Below, piece by piece: positions 56,611 through 64,000 of a stretch of DNA of 64,000 bases (position 1 is its first letter; each line of letters opens with the position of its first letter). Both the position numbers and the translations under genes were made by a program. The stretch comes from Daedaleopsis sinensis (Eukaryota; Basidiomycota; Agaricomycetes; Polyporales; Polyporaceae), in NCBI GenBank assembly GCA_033807695.1, contig CM066301.1, positions 930,001 through 994,000 of the forward strand, written 5' to 3'. Below the pieces are notes generated by a model. That model worked only from the letters and a program-made list of their open reading frames with translations, had not been told where the DNA came from and did no database searches.

Positions 56611-57651
56611 TTACTGACAAAACGAGGTGCTAGCTACTATTAAGTGAGGAATGTTGAAATCGAAGTTGCGCTTCGCCCGTGACACCGCGGCATCCATAGC
56701 AGGGTGTTGTCCAGTGCGGTACTCGTCCCAGTCTCGGAACAGAGGCTGCCATGTCCAGATCTTCCCGTCTCCGCGCACGTACTTCCCTGGGACGGCGATC
56801 GTCTGCTCTCCAGGCATGCAGCGCAGGGGGAACCCGCCGTTGATGCTATCCATGAAGAAGTCGACCATGTCTTGCAGGATCGTCAGGCGTACTTGCGGCG
56901 GGAACTCGCACGGCGAGGGCTCCCACAGCGGGAAGAACTGCATAGTGCAGCTGCTGACGCCGTGCACATAGTACACGATCGTGAGCAATCCGAGGAACCC
57001 AGGGGTGTCTTGGTGCGCCCGCTCCGTCTCTTCGCGGTACGCGGCCAGGCTCGTCCACGACGCGGTCTCGGCGCGGATGTGCTCGTCGAGGTCCTCGATT
57101 GATTGCTCGGAGACGGCGAACTTGGCGGCGGGGTCGTGCACGTGCAACTTGCGCGTAGACGTGCAGCGGAGCCGCATGACCATGAACCCGGCGGGCTGGA
57201 CGGCGGCGGACTTGTTCGCGAGCTGGGTGTCGCGGTAGATGTTGCTGAGCATCCGCGCGCTGCCGTTCAGCGCGTATATGTGGGCGGTGAGAAACTCGTT
57301 GAGGTCGCGTCTGAACGTGTTTGCGGACGAGTACCCGAACGGCGTGACTTCGACATCGGCATCGAGCCCCTTGCTGTGGCATACGGATCTATGTAGGCAG
57401 AGCCGCGGCAGGTCAGTACTCGGACATCCTATAAGTGACAGACGCACACTGCGCCTTTTTTGCACGGTTGTAGTTGCTCACTTGTGATCTGACCATGCGC
57501 TCCGTTGGCACTGCCTGCTGCAGTACAAGGCAACGGAGCATCCTGAGCATTTTCTCAGCTTCTCGGAGGGGTTTGTTTCCGGCTTGAAGCACTTGTTGCA
57601 GCGTCGAAGAGGATCTCCGCCAGTGAGACGTGAATTATGGAAGGAGTCCAT
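56611..57651 (-). CDS. MYND-type zinc finger protein
   Basis: Exons 57482-57651 and 56611-57388 give 315 residues from the ATG at 57651; an in-frame ATG at 57732 would add 27 residues and is less likely because it falls in the leader. The finger reads CNKCFKPE...KCSGCSVALYCSRQCQRSAWSDHK (about 18-57), with the intron inside its last lysine codon as in the other MYND genes here. The remainder includes ILQDMVDFFMDSINGGFPLRC and KIWTWQPLFRDWDEY, which also appear as scraps at 14.4, 19.9 and 46.7 kb. The function is unknown; MYND domains mediate protein-protein contacts. This gene looks like the source or a close relative of those scraps. Confidence 0.85.
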
Positions 57652-58093
57652 ACTAGGGAAAGCAGCGAAGGATTTAAATCGAAAAGATGAAGTAGACACT
57701 AGTGGTGGACGCAAGCAAAACACAGGGTGCACGGCAAGCCAAGAGGTGTGATACAGATCCCGGTCGTGTCACATTTGTTCCAAGCCTTAGGCCTTAGGCC
57801 TTAGCGCTCGGCGCTTCAGTTGGCGGCAGGCACTGAGGGACCTTCCTCCTCACAAAAATATAGTGGCTTTTACTGGCTGAACAAGTGCGGATGATGCCGT
57901 ATGTACAATTTTTCTCGTATGTACAAGTTTTCAAAACCTACAAGCATGGTAGTTTCCGTAGCTGATCCTGATAGAACGATGACAGTTAATTTTCTTTATC
58001 CAAGCAGTGGCATGCAAGCCTACCAGTGAGGTCCGTGCAGATGTTAGTGAGGAGACATCATAGGTTAACTACACGATTGATACTCACCTCATA
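57652..58093. other. Promoter region with a short tandem repeat
   Basis: A 7 bp unit CCTTAGG is repeated three times at about 57783-57803 and followed by related GCGC words. No gene is seen. Confidence 0.5.
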
Positions 58094-59165
58094 TCAGTAG
58101 AGATCGCAATCCCTGAAAACGGCTGCCACAGGGCGGAGCAATTGATCCTCCGGGGTGACCAGCTCGAGCAGCGTACACGCTCGCTCCCAATCCCACTCGA
58201 TCTCTTCCCACTTCCACTTCCTCCCCACCTTCTTATATCGCCCGACGGACGGGTCACGCGTCTTGGAGAGATCCGGGGCGTGCAGCACAAGGCCGTCATT
58301 GAGTGCGCCCCGGCATAGATCCATCATCGCGCTCCAAACGCACTGAGCGGCAACGATGTCCAATTGGCTTTCGCTGTGGTGTCGCAAGCGATAGACAGGG
58401 TATTGATATTGAATGTGAACTGTACGCTGCGGCTTGCTGTCCCCCAAAGACACCCAGAAGAGGACAGGGATAACCCCCGCGAATGTCTTCTCTTTGTCAT
58501 TGATGTCCGGGTGTTCGTGGTGCATGGGGATCCTCCGTAGAGCACTTGCCCAGTGGCACGCGTCCTGGGCTTCTTCGATGGTCGCCTGGAGGGGAGCTGC
58601 AAGTTGTTCCGCCGAGAGTATCTGGGGAAAGCTTTGCAAGTAGAAGGCTTTGGAGGGGTTTCCGCCGTGGTTGACTTCGTTGGGCGAGAGGCGGAAGAGA
58701 ACGGCGTGTGAGGTCGCCAGGCACTTGTCTACGCCCTCTCCGCTGAGGATCAACGAAGCGTTCGTGAGGTACGACACAGCGTAGTCGTGAATCTGTGCCC
58801 AATTCTTAACAGCGTCGCCGATAGCGATGGGAGCCGCAGGTGGCTCGCCCTCGACGGAGCCGAGAGCATCTGGACTGGTCCTACACAGTGGTCTTTCGTC
58901 GGATACCAAGCATGAGTTGTCAGAAGTGGTAGATGCAGATCACTGAGAAAAAGACAACCCACTTGTGATTCGGCCAATCGGCCTTCTGGCACTCCTTGCT
59001 ACAGTACTGCACCACTCGACAGCCGCCGCATCGCTTCATGTTGCCCGCCTTAAGCTTCGGCTTTTGGAAACCGTGTTTGTAACAATGATTGCATCTTTCG
59101 TTGCTACCAAGGTAGGCAGCGGGGCCGCATTCGACGTCGTTTGAGCCTTGGGACTGGGCACACAT
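58094..59165 (-). CDS. MYND-type zinc finger protein
   Basis: Exons 58963-59165 and 58094-58880 give 329 residues. I chose the ATG at 59165, the nearest to the finger; an in-frame ATG at 59291 would add a 42-residue leader without clear features. The finger is CNHC...RCGGCRVVQYCSKECQKADWPNHK (about 29-68). The intron splits its final lysine codon. GRYKKVGRKWKWEEIEWDWE near residue 290 matches the GRKWEWKPLFKRHWG block of the 15.1 kb gene, so those two are the closest pair. Together with 15.1 and 56.6 kb it makes three intact MYND genes bracketing the inverted duplication. Confidence 0.85.
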
Positions 59166-59458
59166 AGTGGCTTGAAGTAATGGTGTGAGAGAAGCGTACC
59201 ACTGCCATGAGGCCTGGTAAGTACATATGTAACGCTTAGCGCGATGTCGGACGATTAATCGATGATAAACAAGTCGGTCTACGCGAGTCACGAGTAGAAG
59301 TGAAGAGCGCTTGTGTTGTACGTATTCTTAAAGTGCTTTGGAGTGTGTATGCATATGTAGCGAGCTATCCTCTCTGACATGCTAACTAGTACTATAGTAG
59401 ATTCTGGCCGACAGTAAAGATCCAACATGTCTACCACGCGTGGCGACCAAGCAAGCGC
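59166..59458. other. Short intergenic stretch
   Basis: Promoter of the MYND gene and 3' end of the next one; nothing else is seen. Confidence 0.4.
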
Positions 59459-60598
59459 TCACTCGGTACGCCCTGAGCGCTGTTGAATACGCACGAAATC
59501 CTCGATGGAGTCTGGGTGCGTCGCGGAAATCCTCTCCCGAGCGTGCTTGTTCTCTGGGGTACAGGGAGGGTTGACAAAGAGCGCAGCGCTCTCCTTGAGC
59601 CTGCCTAAGAACTCACGGCTGGGCATGCCACAGAACTGGAAGACGACGAGCTCTGGGCGGAACTTCAACAAGTCGTACGTCTCCTCGTCTGTACATGTCT
59701 CCTCATCTTTCCCCGCTGATGGCGATCGGCGGCCGGCGCAGAGTAACGCAGCTGCCTCTCGGATCTAGAGAGCGGATTGACTGAGTTGAGTAGCCAAATC
59801 TAGGGGAGTCGGGAGGAAGAACGCACGTCTTCCGGAAGCGCCTTCCAGCCGTCGCGGGTCATTGCTAGTTCAGTCCGATGTGCGTAGTACTTGCCGCAGT
59901 AGCGCCACTGGCCCTGACGTCCCAGAGCATTGACAAGGTGAAAGGGGCCGGTGTGGTCGAGCAGCGGGCACTCAGCTGTGAGCACCCAACCGAAACCGTG
60001 AGTGCCAGGGTAGGTAGACTCGATGCCGGGAGCGTTCATGCTATTCATCCAGAAGACGGGGAGCTTGAGATTGTTGGGACCGTCGAGACCGTCGGGCTAG
60101 TGATCGCACAGTGTGAGCGGGGAGTGCCAAAGAAGATAGACCACTGACATCAGCATAGTAGTCCATGTCGTAGAAGCTCTTCGGATCATGATGGGTCAAG
60201 CCGAGACTTTTGAAACAATGACGGAGAGCAACGTCGACGTATGTGGAGTTGCTCGGGAGATTCGCGGGCACATAGTGGAGGAGCAATGCGATCTCCCGTG
60301 CCAGCGCAGCGTCAATTTCACCGAGATCCAGTTCCCATCCTTCGACTCGCTGGCGGGCAGTGCGGAACTGAGCGGTAGTGGGGCCCCGGCGCGGAGCAGT
60401 GCGGGGACAAAGCCAGAAGTTGCGGTACAACGCAGGGCTTTCTTTCGCACTACGGAGAGGAGTCGTCGTAGGCGTCTTCTTCGTCGGCGTCGTCGTAGCC
60501 TCCTGTTTGCAAGGCGATGAATGGGTGGGCTGCTGAGAGGCGTTGCGGCCGCAGCAGGGAGTGCGATTGGGGGTCCGGTTTGGAGTCCGGTCGGCCAT
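59459..60598 (-). CDS. DUF6697-like protein
   Basis: Exons 60149-60598, 59827-60096 and 59459-59764 give 341 residues from the ATG at 60598 (three codons further upstream an alternative ATG at 60607 is possible). The N-terminal 60 residues are Thr/Pro/Lys rich and probably disordered. From about 150 on, VFWMNSMNAPGIESTYPGTHGFGWVL, then GQWRYCGKYYAHRTELAMTRDGWKALPEDV, resemble the DUF6697 domain (Pfam PF20411, from memory) of Agaricomycete proteins. Its role is unknown. The C-terminal exon contains LVVFQFCGMPSREFL and a charged helix-rich tail. It is divergent to the TIP-like gene, with about 0.7 kb between them. Confidence 0.65.
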
Positions 60599-61290
60599 GG
60601 GACACAAAGGATGGCGATATGCGGGCTGGAAATTACCCCCGATTCTTTATATGACTGATTTTGCAGAGAGTCAGCGGCTGACAGGTAGCTATAGGTCATT
60701 GGAGGCTGGCGGTACTCTTGGTGTCTGATCCAGATTCCAGAACGGCATATCCTGGTATCACCCCTGGCATTATAGTTGCGGTAGGCGAGTAGCGAGAGTA
60801 AGGCCCATGCATTAAGCCTTGTCACGTACAATGTTATAATAATGCGAATCAGTGAAGACATCTGAACGCATTCATCCTTCGTGTTTCTTGCTTCAGTCGT
60901 ATATGGCTGGTGTGCAATGCTAGGTAGCCTGGATCAAGGAATATTGAACGAAACATCGTCGAGAACTCGATGTAACGGGTCTTCGAGATGGTTTGACGAA
61001 GTTGAACGCAGTAGTGGCCACTGGCAGATAGCATGAGAGTAGATACTAGACTGTAGCAGAAGAGAAAGACATCAGCTGGAGTGCATTGTCGCCGTCGGAG
61101 TCAAGTCCGCAGCGCTCAGCGGCGGGCCGCTGTGGCTGACGACGTTGAGCGCTCTCCACGCGCTCCCCTCCATCTCATGTACCACCACTACTCCGATTGC
61201 TGCCTTATGCTTTGACCCAGAAATCAACGGCTCGACACTAGCATTTCTGGAAAGCTTGGTGCTGTGGCTAACTTGCGCTCTGGACTCAAG
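60599..61290. other. Divergent promoter region
   Basis: It separates the minus-strand DUF6697-like gene from the plus-strand TIP-like gene. No gene or RNA is evident. Confidence 0.45.
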
Positions 61291-64000
61291 ATGAACCAAG
61301 TTCTACGACTGGGATGCTTCCTCGTTACTCTGCTATGTTCTCTTCCTGTGTCTGCAGTGTGGCCATTTCCACCCAAACGATTCAGCGGAAATGGTCTTCT
61401 CAGTGCAGGTTCTATGGGTGTTGACCTGGAAATGAGGGTGATCGCATTCGGAGATTTCAACGGGGATCAGTTGTGAGTGCTCATGACTATATCTATACCT
61501 TGGGTTCGAGGTTGTCGTGTAGAGCCAGAAATGCTCCAACCTCTCTCCGGGCGCGGGCTTGGGGGCAGGCTTGTGCATAGTGGTGTGCGGAAAGGGATCA
61601 GAGTGCCGTGTAAATCAATGGCATACGGATTTGTGCGAGAGCAGACCTCGGCCACTGTGGGCTGCGGCGCAGGGAACGTTGCTGCACCGCCGACCAGAGA
61701 GGCGTACAATTACGCGTCTTCCGCACGGCAGGCAATCCCGACATTTCTGCCCAAGAAAAGTCAGTGAAAAGGCGCGAGTTGCGGTTAAGTACCTGTTCTC
61801 TTTCACGTGACTAGAATGGCAAAAAGCCGTCGAAAACTTGCCGTTTTCGAGAGAAAAGGTGACCACGAGAACCGCCTTTTCGTTGGCAGAAAATGGGAGG
61901 AGAGCTTGGTTATCGTCTAGCACGCGTAATTTACACGTGCCACTGGAGTGGCAAGGGCGCGGACGACACATCTCGACTCTGGGCCGGAATCGTTGCGTAA
62001 ACCTTTGTTCTGACCCCCCCTCCCTAATTGTAGCCTAGACCTCTTGGCGTTGGGCCCCGACCATCAGACGCTATATATCTACCTCTGGGACCATGGTGAG
62101 CCTGAAGTCGTTCATGGGTACCGTGCACTATTGACTGGCTTTAGAGGGTTACACCTTCAAGAACTCTGCGTCGTTCCGACATCCCGAGACGGTCTTCAAC
62201 ATAATTCCCGGTGACTTCACCCAGGATGGAAGGCTGGACCTTCTCGTCTACAGCCAGTCCACAAGGTCAAATGAACTGTCTGTCGCTCTATACCCTGCGC
62301 TACCTCAAGGGGGCTTCGGTGAGCCTCGGTAGTTTACGTTGTAGACTCGATTCTCATGGCGCGACAGACTTCAACAACCGCATTGCCGCTCCGGCCTCTG
62401 GTCTCTCTCAACCTATACCAATGGACATGAATGGCGACTTGAAGATTGATCTCTTCGGCATCCCATCGTCGGAGTCGTCTTCTTCGCCATTCAAGGTTTG
62501 GAGAAACGTCTGGAACGAGTCGACTCCCGACTCCAACCTGTTCAGCATGTACATTCCGCCGAGTCATACTAACTCCCTGGTCTGCGTGACTAATATCTTG
62601 CACAGTGGCGACCCCAAATTCAAAGGGACACAATGCACGCTTGCGAATCCGCATAGTAATGCTGCAGTGGACCTGAATGGAGACTGTCTTGCAGGTGAGT
62701 ATGAAGTGAGTTGTCGACCGTAGCCGGTGTTCTGACTCGCCTGGTTCGCTATTAGACATGTTCCTCGTGTGCGAGGATCGAAGTTCTGGGTCCAAGTACT
62801 TCCAGATCTGGGTCAACGACAAGGAGAATGGTTTTGTAATGGCGCAACAAAGTCCTCTGCCCAGCGGTACCCAGTCGGTCTCTTTTGCGGATATAGGTAA
62901 GGGCGTCACGCAGTGCGGCAGCATCATGCATCAGTATCGTTCTCATCGCTGGTACGAACAGACCGTGATGGTACCCTTGACATGCTCTTCGTGAGCTGCT
63001 CGTCAGTCTCGTCCACCGGTATCGGGACGTCGTGCTCGATCAACATAGCCTACAACAAGCAGCTCCCCCTCTGCCGGTCTTCTACGCAGCCGAGTGTGGT
63101 GAATGGGAGGCGTGTCTGCCGACCGCCAGACGATCTCTGTACCCCCGATCCTGACTTCAAGTTTGACCTCGGCGCACGCGCAGACAATGACGTGAGTGCC
63201 CGTTCTTGCGTATGGCGGGTCTCAACGAAACTCATATCTCGTCAGGCGTTCGTCCGGATGCCCCTCACAGATCTGTTCTCGCCTACGTCCGACTCTCCGT
63301 TGGCGCCGGGTCTGCTCGTCATGGACACGACGCAGAGTCCACCAGTGCCTGTACCCATCAAGCTCGGGGATGTCAACCAAGACGGATTTCCCGATATTCT
63401 CGCCGTTGTTGCATCTGGCAGTACATCATACAGGTCTCGCACGCCCTACATGATCCTCTCTGTGCCATGCGGGAAGGGTGTTGCCGGCTGCACTAGTAAC
63501 GGTAGTGGCAGGCGCGGCTGGCATATCGTCAAGAAGGATGCTGATCCCCTGTTGGCTGTCACGGACGCGCGTTCTGTGGCGCTCTTGGACATGGACGAAG
63601 ATGTAAGCTGTGTACGCATACGTCTGCTGCATGTCTAACCATCATCACCTTGCACAGGGCACGTTAGATATCATGGTGCAGCGGACTGGCAATGACGGCC
63701 GGGGCAACGTTCTCTTCGTTCAGAACAATTTCTACTACGACGCTTTCTTCCTGAAGGCTATTGGTGAGCTTGGCAGACTCATGCATGGCACTTTGCTAAC
63801 CAAGTGCACAGTTCTGAACGGAGCCTGTGGCAGCGGGACATGTTCTGCAGCCGATGGGGTCGCCAAGTATCACGTATGTCCACATTGACATTGATTCTCC
63901 CCCTCTCGCTAACCGGTCTCACAGCCGTACGGAGTGAGCTATTCCGGAGCGACTTACAAGTACACCGTCTTGGATACTTCTGGCCGGCGGTCTGCCGCAC
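61291..64000 (+). CDS. TIP/ITFG1-like FG-GAP repeat protein (partial)
   Basis: The 5' part of a membrane-anchored beta-propeller protein of the T-cell immunomodulatory protein (ITFG1/LINKIN) family, conserved from fungi to animals. Exons: 61291-61472, 62034-62095, 62145-62318, 62368-62694, 62756-62896, 62962-63191, 63246-63602, 63658-63763, 63812-63873 and 63925 to the window end, all in phase. Exon 4 may hide a 57 nt intron (about 62547-62603) that keeps the frame either way. The signal peptide is MNQVLRLGCFLVTLLCSLPVSA. At least six FG-GAP/VCBS calcium-loop motifs are visible: FGDFNGDQ, GDFTQDGRLDLL, MDMNGDLKIDLF, VDLNGDCLADMF, IDRDGTLDMLF, GDVNQDGFPDIL and MDEDGTLDIMV. Intron 1 (561 bp) is about ten times the others. 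Confidence 0.9.

Noticed and set aside
57783..57803. CCTTAGG triplet repeat as telomere-like sequence
   Set aside because: Only three units, and not the (TTAGGG)n of basidiomycete telomeres.

Overview
This is nuclear DNA of a filamentous basidiomycete, most likely an Agaricomycete such as a polypore or relative. The evidence is dense, GC-rich genes with many 50-90 bp introns, a translation elongation factor 3 gene, a tRNA with a short intron next to the anticodon, and several families typical of mushrooms (HsbA-like secreted proteins, MYND zinc-finger paralogues, DUF6589 and DUF6697 proteins). There are no bacterial features. All exon models were made by hand from reading frame, splice signals and family resemblance; no searches were run.

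Layout. 0-12.7 kb is ordinary conserved gene space: the 3' end of a V-ATPase subunit a gene, eEF3, a 12-exon M50B-like membrane protease, tRNA-Gln(CTG), an F-box gene and a small unknown protein. 14-16 kb holds a decayed and an intact MYND gene. From about 16.5 to 56.2 kb lies an inverted duplication. Three pairs of HsbA-like genes (16.6/41.2, 22.1/43.5, 24.3/38.2 kb) and one pair of membrane-protein genes (20.1/45.4 kb) face in opposite directions in the two arms. A complete ORC2 gene (25.9 kb) and four broken ORC2 pieces are interspersed. A Kre9/KNH-like gene is complete at 55.6 kb and truncated at 18.7 kb. The arms are not perfect mirrors, because one block is out of order.

The unique centre (27.3-37.3 kb) holds an unknown nuclear-looking protein, an AhpD-like gene with a 790 bp transposon in an intron, and a small secreted precursor at 35.6 kb with three Kex2-delimited peptide repeats, each split by an intron at the same place.

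The right arm is interrupted at 47,396-54,989 by a complete-looking DNA transposon. It has about 200 bp terminal inverted repeats, a 9 bp target duplication and two convergent genes: a RecQ-type helicase with a cysteine-rich C-terminal region, and a DUF6589 protein that I infer to be the transposase. The DUF6589 gene is itself interrupted by a 1.48 kb nested element. Smaller inverted-repeat elements sit at 23.4/43.0 kb and 40.4 kb; the latter has its empty site preserved in the other arm.

56.6-64 kb returns to ordinary genes: two more MYND proteins, a DUF6697-like protein, and the 5' part of a TIP/ITFG1-like FG-GAP protein that runs off the window.
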